From an uncultured Bacteroidota bacterium (lineage in GTDB: Bacteria; Bacteroidota; Bacteroidia; Bacteroidales; UBA12481): a stretch of DNA of 64,000 nt. A program made the position numbers and the translations under genes. Location: NCBI GenBank assembly GCA_903851365.1, contig CAINOB010000059.1:56218-120217 (forward strand), read 5' to 3'. The notes under the pieces are model-generated. The model had not been told where the DNA came from, made no database searches, and worked only from the letters and a program-made list of their open reading frames with translations. Of this stretch, positions 26,362-35,189 are shown in pieces (the first letter of the stretch is position 1; each line of letters begins with the position of its first letter).

Positions 26362-27312
26362 ATGGAAGAAGAAGAAAAAAAAGATCAGGCTAATTCGAGA
26401 CGGGATTTCATGAAGAAGTTTGGACTTTATGGAGCAGCTACTGTTGCCGGTTCAGCGGCTTTATATATGGGATCAAGGTTTCAGAATACCAAGCCAGATA
26501 AAGATATGGTACGGGTACTTACCCCGGATAACAAGCTGGTAATGGTACCCCGGGCTGAGATTGAAGCAGCCCATCCCACGGTAAAAGGGCTTTTGAAAAA
26601 AGGCCGCGAAGGGATTCCTGGTAAAAAATGGGTCATGGTGGTTGATCTGGCGAAATGCCGTAATGCAAGAAAATGTGTTACCGCCTGTCAGAGCGCTCAT
26701 CACCTGCGTCCGCACGAGTATCATATGAATACCCTTGCCATGCAGGAATCCAAAGATACCGCCCCATATTTTATGCCGAAAACCTGTCAGCATTGCGACA
26801 ACCCTCCTTGCGTTGCTGTTTGCCCGGTAGATGCAACCTACAAACGCCCCGATGGTATTGTGCTCATCGATAATGAGCGGTGCATCGGTTGCCGTTTCTG
26901 CATGGCCGCCTGCCCCTATTCGGCACGGATGTTCCATTGGCAGGAACCACAGAATTCAGTGGAAGACAAAGAGCTTACCTATAACGTAGAGCTAAACGTT
27001 CCGCAGAAAAAAGGAACAATATCTAAATGCCTCTTCAGTGCCGACCGGTTACGTGAAGAAAAACTGCCCTACTGCGTATCTGCCTGTCCGAACGGTGTTT
27101 ACTACTTTGGTGATGAAAATGAAGATGCAGTAACCAACGGTACCACCAAGGAAACAGTCAGCTTCCGGGAACTCCTGCGTAAAAATGCCGGATACCGTCT
27201 GATGCCTGAGCTGGGCACCGAGCCCCGCGTTTATTATCTACCCCCGAAAAACCGGCTTTTCGATTTTCCCAAAACAAGCCTTCTTGAAGATAACCACGAT
27301 AATCATGTTTAA
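26362..27312 (+). CDS. Tat-exported iron-sulfur subunit (DmsB/HybA-like) of an NrfD-type complex
   Basis: The product has 316 residues. A Tat signal (SRRDFMKKFG, R13-R14) puts it in the periplasm. It has four cysteine motifs of the DmsB/HybA/NrfC class. Motif I is C99-x5-C105-x3-C109 with Ala at the place of the second Cys. Motif II (CQHCDNPPCVAVCP) and motif III (CIGCRFCMAACP) are complete. Motif IV has C223, then Ser226 in place of Cys, then C238 and C242. Two clusters may therefore be 3Fe-4S. It lies 11 bases before the NrfD-like gene, its expected membrane partner. No molybdopterin subunit is encoded nearby. Confidence 0.85.
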   Translation: MEEEEKKDQANSRRDFMKKFGLYGAATVAGSAALYMGSRFQNTKPDKDMVRVLTPDNKLVMVPRAEIEAAHPTVKGLLKKGREGIPGKKWVMVVDLAKCRNARKCVTACQSAHHLRPHEYHMNTLAMQESKDTAPYFMPKTCQHCDNPPCVAVCPVDATYKRPDGIVLIDNERCIGCRFCMAACPYSARMFHWQEPQNSVEDKELTYNVELNVPQKKGTISKCLFSADRLREEKLPYCVSACPNGVYYFGDENEDAVTNGTTKETVSFRELLRKNAGYRLMPELGTEPRVYYLPPKNRLFDFPKTSLLEDNHDNHV

Positions 27313-27323
27313 TCCAGGGTCCT

Positions 27324-29612
27324 ATGGAATCGGTAAACCATTATAAAACTGCGGAACCGGCAAAAATAGATCGTGTCGCATCCGATCTGCTCCGAACCGT
27401 CCGCTTCAATAAGTCATTCCTCATCTGGATGGCGATTATCTTCGTTACACTGGCTGTTTGCCTCTTCGGATACACAATACAGCTTCGCAAAGGGTTAGGC
27501 GTAACCGGATTGCGCGATATCACCAGCTGGGGAATGTACATTGCCAACTTTGTTTTCTTCGTCGCTTCATCATTGGTCGGAATGCTCATCAGCTCAGTCC
27601 TGGGATTGATCGGCGTAAAATGGATTAAGCCTATTGTCAGGATTTCGGAGATTATCGCAGTTGCCTTTGCAGCAGTCGCTGGGCTGGTAATTATTTCAGA
27701 TATGGGACGCCCCGACAGGCTGCCCAACGTTTTCCTTCATGGCCGGTTACAATCGCCAATTCTTTGGGACGTTACCGTGGTTACGGTATATTTTCTGGTT
27801 AGCCTGCTCCTTTGGTTTTTACCCATGATTCCCGATCTGGCTGTTGCTAAGGGAAGGATGGATCATGCACCCAAATGGCTGAGTCAGGTATATGAGATCC
27901 TGTCGTTTAAATGGGTTCACTCTGATGAACAATACAACATTCTCTTTAAAATGGTGAGGACACTGCTAATACTCATCGTACCCCTGGCCTTTGCTATTCA
28001 TACTGTTACCTCCTGGCTATTTGCGGTTACCCTGAGGCCCGGCTGGGACAGTACTATTTTCGGACCCTATTTTATCAGTGGCGCTTTTGTGGCCGGTTCG
28101 GCAGCGGTAATTCTTGCTATGTATTTTTATCGAAATAACTTCAAGCTTAAAGACTATCTGACTGAGGATCATTTTAATAAAATGGGCCAGTTACTTGGGC
28201 TTGTTGCTATCGTTTACCTCTATTTTAACCTTAATGAATTTCTTATCCCCGGATATAAGCTGAAAAAATTTGATGCCCTTCACCTGCATAACCTTTTCAC
28301 CGGCGGACATGCAGTGCTTTTCTGGGCAACTCAGCTGCTTGGCCTGGTGATCCCTATTTTCCTGGTCTTTTTTAAACAAATGAGGAAGCCCTTGCCTTTA
28401 ACCATTATTGCCGGCTTTGTCTTTGCCGGTGCCTGGCTTAAAAGGTATATCATTGTGGTCCCAACACAGGAGCATCCCTTTTTACCTGTTCAGAATTACC
28501 CCGCCGAATGGGTCGTATATAAACCGACACTTATCGAAATGGGAGTAACCTTTGCAGCATTTCTGCTGGTAATCATCATCATTACAGTGCTATCGAAATT
28601 ATTCCCCGTGATTCCAATCGTAGAGCACCTCGAGGAAGAAGCCGAGGGGGCTAAAAAAGGCAAGGAGGTTAGTGAGGATAATAGTGCCAGGAGAAAGGTT
28701 ATTAAGACGGGAAAGGCATTGGGAGTAATTGCTCTTTTCCTGATCCTTCCGGCAGTAAGTTTCGCCCAGCAATGGACAGTTCCTGCTGAGAAAAAATCCA
28801 GATTATCTGAATCAAAATTTACCTCTGAAACACTAAAGCAGGGAACACAGGTTTACCAGATAAACTGCAAGTCGTGCCATGGTGATCCCGGCAAAAATAA
28901 TGTCACAAAACTGGTACCCGTGCCGCCGGATCCCGTATCGCCACAAATGCAGCAAAATACCGATGGAGAAATTTATTTCAAGGTTCAGGAAGGCCGCGGG
29001 CCAATGCCTTCATTCATGAATTCATTAACCTCAATTGAGATATGGCAGGTTATCTGTTATATCAGGAGTTTCAACAAGAATTACGAGCAACAGGTAGCAC
29101 CGAAAACTTCTGGCACCAATCAGAAATACAGTCAGATTAAAATGAATTTATCGATCTCTGGCGATTCTGTAATTCTGGTTGCCGCAACAGGAATTGAAAA
29201 TAGCATCAGAGTACCGGTACCTACAGTGGATATCAAACTATTTGCGATCCGTTATTTCGGACATATGGCTCTTGATGAATCACATACCACAGATGTAAAA
29301 GGATTGGCCAGGTTTAAAATTCCAAAAGGCTTACCTGGTGATTCACTTGGTCGGGTTCGCCTGCATGCACGCTTCAGCGACGAAGATCAATTTGGTGCCG
29401 TTGAAGCCGACACTGTGCTCCCAGCCGGCGTTCCCGTACATCCGGTAAGCCTCACAACCAAACGTGCCATGTGGAATGTTGTTGAAAAAGCACCGGTTTG
29501 GCTTCTGATTGCTTACCCTGTCGGCCTCCTTACCGTACTGGCGGTTATTGGTTTTATCTTGCTCCAGCTTAGAAAGATCTTTTATATCGGTAAAAAACAA
29601 GAATCTAAATAA
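27324..29612 (+). CDS. NrfD/PsrC-like quinone-interacting membrane protein fused to cytochrome c
   Basis: The product has 762 residues. Residues about 30-440 contain eight to ten membrane segments of the NrfD/PsrC/HybB family (LGVTGLRDITSWGMYI, SDMGRPDRL). After another hydrophobic helix near residue 475 comes a periplasmic cytochrome c domain with C515-x2-C518-H519 (CKSCH) and a probable Met ligand in GPMPSFM. A beta-rich domain and a C-terminal membrane helix (about 725-750) end the protein. Likely oxidises menaquinol and passes electrons through its own heme to the caa3 oxidase encoded downstream. The fusion is longer than usual NrfD proteins (about 320-450). Confidence 0.85.
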   Translation: MESVNHYKTAEPAKIDRVASDLLRTVRFNKSFLIWMAIIFVTLAVCLFGYTIQLRKGLGVTGLRDITSWGMYIANFVFFVASSLVGMLISSVLGLIGVKWIKPIVRISEIIAVAFAAVAGLVIISDMGRPDRLPNVFLHGRLQSPILWDVTVVTVYFLVSLLLWFLPMIPDLAVAKGRMDHAPKWLSQVYEILSFKWVHSDEQYNILFKMVRTLLILIVPLAFAIHTVTSWLFAVTLRPGWDSTIFGPYFISGAFVAGSAAVILAMYFYRNNFKLKDYLTEDHFNKMGQLLGLVAIVYLYFNLNEFLIPGYKLKKFDALHLHNLFTGGHAVLFWATQLLGLVIPIFLVFFKQMRKPLPLTIIAGFVFAGAWLKRYIIVVPTQEHPFLPVQNYPAEWVVYKPTLIEMGVTFAAFLLVIIIITVLSKLFPVIPIVEHLEEEAEGAKKGKEVSEDNSARRKVIKTGKALGVIALFLILPAVSFAQQWTVPAEKKSRLSESKFTSETLKQGTQVYQINCKSCHGDPGKNNVTKLVPVPPDPVSPQMQQNTDGEIYFKVQEGRGPMPSFMNSLTSIEIWQVICYIRSFNKNYEQQVAPKTSGTNQKYSQIKMNLSISGDSVILVAATGIENSIRVPVPTVDIKLFAIRYFGHMALDESHTTDVKGLARFKIPKGLPGDSLGRVRLHARFSDEDQFGAVEADTVLPAGVPVHPVSLTTKRAMWNVVEKAPVWLLIAYPVGLLTVLAVIGFILLQLRKIFYIGKKQESK

Positions 29613-29622
29613 TTATTAAATC

Positions 29623-29997
29623 ATGAACGCACTCTCCACAATCGGTCGCATCCTTTACGCGTTGCCATTTGCCATCTTCGGTATTAATCATTTCATAATG
29701 AAGGATTTCTATATGGGTGAGCTAACGGATTTCATTCCTTTCGGCGGTTATATGATCCTGCTCACCGGAGTCATCATGATCCTGACCAGTGTTTCCATCA
29801 TGACCAAGAAATACATAAAAATCAGCACTCTTACCCTCGCTGCATTGTTGCTGCTTTTTATCGCCACGATTCATATCCCGCAGTTATTTGATGCAGATAA
29901 AAAGATGATTGCAATGATTTCCCTGCTCAAGGATATTTCCCTGATGGGTGGCAGTCTGATGATTGCTGGAATGACAAAAGAAAAGGAAGCAGCCTGA
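29623..29997 (+). CDS. DoxX-like small membrane protein
   Basis: The product has 124 residues and four predicted membrane helices. The start RILYALPFAIFGINHFI and the pattern of the helices match the DoxX/DoxD-like family. It sits inside the respiratory operon, 10 bases after the NrfD-cytochrome fusion and one base before the SCO gene. Its role is unknown; an accessory function for the membrane complex is only suggested by context. Confidence 0.7.
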   Translation: MNALSTIGRILYALPFAIFGINHFIMKDFYMGELTDFIPFGGYMILLTGVIMILTSVSIMTKKYIKISTLTLAALLLLFIATIHIPQLFDADKKMIAMISLLKDISLMGGSLMIAGMTKEKEAA

Positions 29998-29998
29998 T

Positions 29999-30772
29999 AT
30001 GAAAAGGTTTGGGATATTTATTCTGATGCTGGCAGGCCTGACCGCTTTCGGACAGACCGATCTCCCTAAACTGCCAAAGGTGGAGATCGGAATCGAGGAG
30101 CAGCTGGGCCAGACAATCCCGCTCGACCTGAAATTCCTGAACGAGAAAGGGGATACGGTCACCTTGCGGCAGCTCATCGATAAACCCACGGCACTGTCAT
30201 TCTTTTACTGCGATTGCCCAAGTATTTGCGGCCCCTTCCAGGCCGGGATTGCTGATGTCATATCTAAAGCGGATTTAAAATTGGGAACCGATTATCAGGT
30301 TATTCTGATAAGTTTTAATCCTTTGGACAATCCGCTCAAAGCTGCGGAAAAAAAGAAAAATTACATTCAGGGAATACCCGAAGGGCAACAATCCGCCTGG
30401 CATTACCTGACCGGATGGCCGGAGAATATCAAAAAGATTACGGATGCTGTGGGATACCGTTTCAAACCCACTGGCCTTGATTTCGCCCATCCGTCAGCCA
30501 TGGTAATCCTGAGCCCGAAAGGAAAAATTACCCGCTATCTGTTTGGCATAAATTTTTTACCGTTCGATCTGAAAATGGCAGTTATTGAGGCCCAGAAAGG
30601 ACTTGCCAGACCAACAATCAATAAAGTTCTGGAGTATTGTTTTTCTTATAATGATACGAGCCACTCCTATACCTTGCAGATCACCAGAATAGTTGCAACC
30701 CTGACTATCATGATTGCGCTGGTGATTTTTCTGGTTTTGATTTTAAAGAAAAAGAAGAAAACCGCTAATTGA
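29999..30772 (+). CDS. SCO1/SenC-family copper chaperone for cytochrome oxidase
   Basis: The product has 257 residues: an N-terminal signal sequence, a thioredoxin-like fold, and a C-terminal membrane helix (about 225-248) followed by lysines. The copper motif is C73-x3-C77 (CPSIC) with the later His in FAHPSAMVI. SCO proteins insert copper into the CuA site of subunit II, which is encoded four genes downstream and has a complete CuA site. The C-terminal anchor is different from typical N-terminally anchored SCO proteins. Confidence 0.88.
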   Translation: MKRFGIFILMLAGLTAFGQTDLPKLPKVEIGIEEQLGQTIPLDLKFLNEKGDTVTLRQLIDKPTALSFFYCDCPSICGPFQAGIADVISKADLKLGTDYQVILISFNPLDNPLKAAEKKKNYIQGIPEGQQSAWHYLTGWPENIKKITDAVGYRFKPTGLDFAHPSAMVILSPKGKITRYLFGINFLPFDLKMAVIEAQKGLARPTINKVLEYCFSYNDTSHSYTLQITRIVATLTIMIALVIFLVLILKKKKKTAN

Positions 30773-30779
30773 ATATCTG

Positions 30780-32420
30780 ATGAGTAACAGCGAAACACAT
30801 CCCCAGGTAAGCTATCTGGAATATCAGGGAAAGTATAAGGGAATACTGGGTTGGATCACCTCGACCGACCATAAACGGATCGCCCTGCTTTACCTGTATT
30901 GCATCATCATTTTCTTTTTTGTCGCCGCTTTTCTCGGACTAACCATGTCCATCGAAAAGATGAGGCCCGGACAAGATTTCATGAATGCGCAGACGTACAA
31001 TGGTTTTTTTACCGTGCATGGGATCATTATGATCTTTATGATCGTGATACCTGGTCTGGCAGCAGTGTTCGGAAACTTTGCCCTGCCATTGCTGATCGGT
31101 GCGCGCGATGTGGCTTTTCCGCGGCTCAATCTGTTTTCATGGTACCTTTATGTCACCGGCGCAATTCTGGCTGTTCTTTCACAGCTTTTAAAAGGCGGTG
31201 CCCCTGATACAGGATGGACCTTTTATGTTCCCTATAGCGCAGGATCGTCGACCAATGTGATATGGGCGCTGACAGCAGCTTTTGTCCTTGGATTTTCGAG
31301 TATCCTTACCGGACTAAATTTCATCGTTACGATTCACCGGATGAGGGCGCCCGGCATGACCTGGTTTAAAATGCCGCTTTTCCCGTGGGCCCTTTATGCC
31401 ACTGCCTGGATTCAGGTGCTGGCAACGCCAATCGTTGGAATCACCCTCCTGATGGTTATTGCGGAGAGAGTATTGCATATTGGATTCTTCGACCCTGCGC
31501 TTGGGGGTGATCCTGTTCTGTTTCAGCATCTCTTCTGGATTTATTCCCATCCTGCGGTTTATATCATGATACTCCCCGCCATGGGAGTGATCACTGAGAT
31601 TTTTCCAACCTTCAGCCAGAAACCGGTTTTCGGCTACGGCGCTATCGCTATCTCCAGTCTGGCTATCGCATTTGTCGGCTATTTCGTTTGGGGACATCAT
31701 ATGTTTACCTCCGGTATCAGCTACTGGTCGAAATGGTTTTTTTCATTCCTTACTTTTATCGTAGCCGTTCCCAGTGCCATAAAGGTTTTCAACTGGATAA
31801 GCACGATGTATGGCGGGTCAATTCAAATGCGGCCACCATTGCTCTACGCTATCTCCTTTGTCTTTCTTTTTATGATCGGTGGGTTTACCGGGTTGTTCCT
31901 TGGGGCGCTGGCTACTAACGTTCAATTGCATGATACCACTTTTGTGGTGGCGCATTTCCACTATATCATATTCGGGGGTATGGGCTTTGCATTCTTCGCG
32001 GGATTGCACTACTGGTATCCTAAAATGTTCGGCAGGATGTACAGCGACAGGTGGGCCTACATTGCCTGGGGATTCACCTTTGTCGGATTTAACCTGCTCT
32101 ATTTTCCCCAGTTCATCATTGGTATTCAAGGTATGCCCCGCCGATATTTCGATTACCTGCCGCAATTCCAGTGGGGACATTTTCTCTCCGGAATAGGCGC
32201 GTTTATCCTGGTAACAGGTCTGATATTAATGGCCTGGAACTTGATTTACCACAAAAAACGAGGAGCTATTGCACCCGCCAATCCATGGAAAGGTGTTACA
32301 CTGGAATGGCAGATCGCCTCGCCTCCTCCGGTGGAGAATTTCGATGAGATTCCGGTCATCAAGCACAATCCATACTGGTTTGGAACCGAAGAGGAAATTC
32401 GTCGTGAGAAAAAGTCGTGA
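30780..32420 (+). CDS. coxA: Cytochrome c oxidase subunit I, A2-type
   Basis: The product has 546 residues and about 12 membrane helices. Heme-copper motifs are visible: WIYSHPAVY (Y255, S256, H257), the HHMFTSG pair and HFHYIIFGG near the heme ligands. The Glu of the D-channel in A1-type oxidases (HPEVY) is Ala here, while the Tyr-Ser pair is the one described for A2-type oxidases such as Rhodothermus caa3. It reduces oxygen and pumps protons. It lies 7 bases after the SCO gene. The TGA stop is within a GTGAC heptad array. Confidence 0.95.
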   Translation: MSNSETHPQVSYLEYQGKYKGILGWITSTDHKRIALLYLYCIIIFFFVAAFLGLTMSIEKMRPGQDFMNAQTYNGFFTVHGIIMIFMIVIPGLAAVFGNFALPLLIGARDVAFPRLNLFSWYLYVTGAILAVLSQLLKGGAPDTGWTFYVPYSAGSSTNVIWALTAAFVLGFSSILTGLNFIVTIHRMRAPGMTWFKMPLFPWALYATAWIQVLATPIVGITLLMVIAERVLHIGFFDPALGGDPVLFQHLFWIYSHPAVYIMILPAMGVITEIFPTFSQKPVFGYGAIAISSLAIAFVGYFVWGHHMFTSGISYWSKWFFSFLTFIVAVPSAIKVFNWISTMYGGSIQMRPPLLYAISFVFLFMIGGFTGLFLGALATNVQLHDTTFVVAHFHYIIFGGMGFAFFAGLHYWYPKMFGRMYSDRWAYIAWGFTFVGFNLLYFPQFIIGIQGMPRRYFDYLPQFQWGHFLSGIGAFILVTGLILMAWNLIYHKKRGAIAPANPWKGVTLEWQIASPPPVENFDEIPVIKHNPYWFGTEEEIRREKKS

Positions 32421-32444
32421 CGAGTGACAAGTGACAGGTGACTT
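32417..32444 (+). repeat. GTGACnn heptad array containing the coxA stop codon
   Basis: Units GTGACGA, GTGACAA, GTGACAG, GTGACTT. The first TGA (32418-32420) is the coxA stop. The next two TGA triplets are in the remaining two frames. Confidence 0.75.
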
Positions 32445-32476
32445 TTTAATGATTTTAGTTTTTTAATAACATAGAT

Positions 32477-33097
32477 ATGGCTGAAATAAAGAACATAGCA
32501 CCTTCTGAGCATCACGATTACCAGGGATCGAAAATGGGTATGTGGATATTCATTTTCACGGAGCTGTTCCTTTTTGGAGGGCTTTTCCTGGTGTACGCTG
32601 TATTTCGGACGCAATATTCCGCCGATTTCCATAAGGCTGCTGAAGAAACAAACACATTCATCGGCACATTAAATACCATAGTGCTTCTAATCAGCAGTAT
32701 GACTGTAGCCATGTCGATCACGGCAATCCAAAGCAACAACAAGGGCCGCGCTATCCGCTTGCTCCTTGTAACCATTGTGCTGGCCTTGATCTTCATGGTA
32801 AACAAGTATTTTGAATGGGGACACAAATTTGAACTGAGATTGTATCCCGGTTCGGTGGTTCTGACCAACCTGCCCAAGGGTGAGCTCTTGTTTTTCGGAC
32901 TCTATTTTATGATGACCGGCTTACATGCCCTCCATGTTCTGGTTGGGATGATCCTGCTTACCGTTACCATCTTCAGAATCAAAAGCGGACATGTTCATTC
33001 CGGGAATTTCTCCTTGATTGAAAACAGCGGCCTTTACTGGCATCTTGTCGATCTCATCTGGATCTTCCTCTTCCCAATGATGTACCTCATAACCTGA
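32477..33097 (+). CDS. coxC: Cytochrome c oxidase subunit III
   Basis: The product has 206 residues and five membrane helices. The segment [17 protein letters not shown], the Glu-containing helix, and [10 protein letters not shown] and [12 protein letters not shown] at the end are typical of the short five-helix subunit III. It lies 56 bases after coxA, with the repeat array between them. Confidence 0.92.
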   Translation: MAEIKNIAPSEHHDYQGSKMGMWIFIFTELFLFGGLFLVYAVFRTQYSADFHKAAEETNTFIGTLNTIVLLISSMTVAMSITAIQSNNKGRAIRLLLVTIVLALIFMVNKYFEWGHKFELRLYPGSVVLTNLPKGELLFFGLYFMMTGLHALHVLVGMILLTVTIFRIKSGHVHSGNFSLIENSGLYWHLVDLIWIFLFPMMYLIT

Positions 33098-33108
33098 TAC
33101 CTTGAATT

Positions 33109-33393
33109 ATGTCAACTGAAAAACATCATATCTCAACCTACATGTCGCACGGAGCCGTGCTGGTAATTTTATTGTCCCTGACCGCCTTGTCTGTAGGTAT
33201 GGCAGAATTGCACCTCGGTGCGATATCCGTGGCCGTGGCGTTGCTTGTTGCCTCGGTTAAGGGCACAACAGTTCTCACCTATTTCATGCATCTGAAATAC
33301 GAGAGCTTATTCACCAAGATCATGGTAGCCGCGGTATTTTTAATGTACGCGCTGGTTATCATTTTTCTCTTTTTTGATTATTTATTTCGCTAA
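33109..33393 (+). CDS. coxD: Cytochrome c oxidase subunit IV
   Basis: The product has 94 residues and three membrane helices. VKGTTVLTYFMHLKYE is the signature of prokaryotic subunit IV. It is 11 bases from coxC and 15 bases from coxB. It helps stabilise the complex. Confidence 0.88.
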   Translation: MSTEKHHISTYMSHGAVLVILLSLTALSVGMAELHLGAISVAVALLVASVKGTTVLTYFMHLKYESLFTKIMVAAVFLMYALVIIFLFFDYLFR

Positions 33394-33408
33394 AACGAAG
33401 TCAAAGCC

Positions 33409-34332
33409 ATGTTTGAAGGTGCATCCAATTTAGCCGCCGGTGTCGACCGGACATTTATTCTGATTCTGGCCATTGCGGTTTTCTTTATAGTCGGAATTAC
33501 CACGTTCATGATCTGGACGCTATTCAAGTATAGCCGCAAAAAGAATATACCTGCGCGGCAATTTACCGGAAGTGTTACTCTGGAAATAATCTGGACAGTG
33601 ATCCCCCTAATACTGGTTATGGTGATATTTTTTTACGGCTGGAAAGGTTATGCCCCCATGCGGAAAGTTCCGGCTGACGCCATGAAAGTCACGGCTATTG
33701 GACGTATGTGGCAGTGGTCATTCGATTATGGAAATGGGAAACTATCGAAAATTCTTGTCCTTCCAATCAATAAGGCAGTCAGGATGGACCTCCATTCTGT
33801 GGATGTCAATCATGGATTTTTCATCCCTGCATTTCGCGTTAAGGAGGATGTTATCCCCGGATATAAAAACTACTTGTGGTTTATCCCCAAATACAAGGGC
33901 GATTACGATATCTTTTGCACCAGCTATTGCGGACTGCAGCATTCGGGCATGAATACCAAAGCCAGGGTGGTCGAGAATTCCGTATTCGTGCACTGGCTGG
34001 ATTCCCTGCCGGTAACTGGTAATATTCCGGACCCGGAAGGACTGGTACTCATTAAAAACAGTGGCTGCATAGCCTGCCATTCGCTCGATGGCGCAAAACT
34101 CGTCGGCCCATCCTTTCAGGGCGTATATGGTAAAAAACATATCGTCGTCACTGATGGCAAGGAAGTTGAGAAGGTTGTTGATGATGCTTACATTGCTACT
34201 TCCATTATCGATCCCGGCAAGGATGTTGTCAAAGGATTCAATAAAGGACTGATGCAGTCGTACCGCGACAAACTCACCGACGCACAGATTGTCCAAATCA
34301 CTGATTATCTTAAAACTCTGTCCGGTAAATAA
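33409..34332 (+). CDS. coxB: Cytochrome c oxidase subunit II with fused cytochrome c (caa3 type)
   Basis: The product has 307 residues. Two N-terminal membrane helices are followed by the cupredoxin domain with a complete CuA site: H135, C170, C174, H178 and M181 (CTSYCGLQHSGM). A C-terminal cytochrome c domain has C220-x2-C223-H224. The fused heme defines a caa3-type oxidase that takes electrons directly from a membrane donor or a soluble cytochrome. Confidence 0.95.
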   Translation: MFEGASNLAAGVDRTFILILAIAVFFIVGITTFMIWTLFKYSRKKNIPARQFTGSVTLEIIWTVIPLILVMVIFFYGWKGYAPMRKVPADAMKVTAIGRMWQWSFDYGNGKLSKILVLPINKAVRMDLHSVDVNHGFFIPAFRVKEDVIPGYKNYLWFIPKYKGDYDIFCTSYCGLQHSGMNTKARVVENSVFVHWLDSLPVTGNIPDPEGLVLIKNSGCIACHSLDGAKLVGPSFQGVYGKKHIVVTDGKEVEKVVDDAYIATSIIDPGKDVVKGFNKGLMQSYRDKLTDAQIVQITDYLKTLSGK

Positions 34333-34337
34333 TTCCG

Positions 34338-35189
34338 ATGGGATTTCTGTCGTCTGTACTTAAACTGATAAAATATAAGCTTTCCCTCGCGGTCACTCTC
34401 TCGGCTGCAGCCGGATACTATTTATTTCCCGGACACGATAACTCCAATATTATCTATTTGATTGCCGGAGTTTTTTGCCTTTCTGGCGGATCAGCCGCGC
34501 TTAATCAGGTTCAGGAATGGAAGCGTGATGCCTTGATGGACCGCACGCGGCATCGACCTGTCCCTTCGGGAAAAATCTCTCCGTATTCCGCCCTGATTAT
34601 TGCTATCGGATTTTGCGCCGGCGGATCGCTGATCTTATTGGAAACGAGTATTGTTTCCGTCATGCTTGGCCTGCTTACCGTAATTCTTTATAATGGCTTA
34701 TACACCGTGCTGAAACCTAAGAGTTCTTTTGCTGTTCTCCCTGGAGGTTTGGTCGGCGCCATACCTCCAATGATCGGCTGGACAGCAGCCGGGGGATCGC
34801 TTGCACAACCTGAAATCCTTTTTGTAGCAACTCTCATGTTTCTCTGGCAGATGCCCCATTTCTGGTTGCTGATCATCAGGTATGGAAAAGAATATGAATT
34901 AGCCGGATTTGCGACTCTAAAGCGCAGGCTCGATGATCATCAGATCAAGCGCCTTGTATTTTGGTGGATGTCCGTTTCACTGATATTCCTACTGATGGCA
35001 CCATTATTCGGAATACATCTGCAGGCATGGCTGTTCATTTCCATCGCTGCGCTAAACCTGGTTTTTATTGGATTCTTCTACCGGATTCTTTTCCGGTCCA
35101 CCTCAGACAAAATGATGAGGCTGGTATTTATCCTGACCAATGTATTCCTGACGATCGTCCTGCTGGCGTTGATCCTGAACTCTATATAA
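34338..35189 (+). CDS. ctaB: Protoheme IX farnesyltransferase
   Basis: The product has 283 residues and multiple membrane helices. The prenyltransferase motif is NQVQEWKRDALMDRTRHRPVP, in which the DxxMDRT part binds the diphosphate, and the second acidic region is KRRLDDHQ. It makes heme O, the precursor of heme A for the oxidase. It is the last gene of the operon. Its stop overlaps the end of the convergent SIS gene by eight bases. Confidence 0.92.
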   Translation: MGFLSSVLKLIKYKLSLAVTLSAAAGYYLFPGHDNSNIIYLIAGVFCLSGGSAALNQVQEWKRDALMDRTRHRPVPSGKISPYSALIIAIGFCAGGSLILLETSIVSVMLGLLTVILYNGLYTVLKPKSSFAVLPGGLVGAIPPMIGWTAAGGSLAQPEILFVATLMFLWQMPHFWLLIIRYGKEYELAGFATLKRRLDDHQIKRLVFWWMSVSLIFLLMAPLFGIHLQAWLFISIAALNLVFIGFFYRILFRSTSDKMMRLVFILTNVFLTIVLLALILNSI

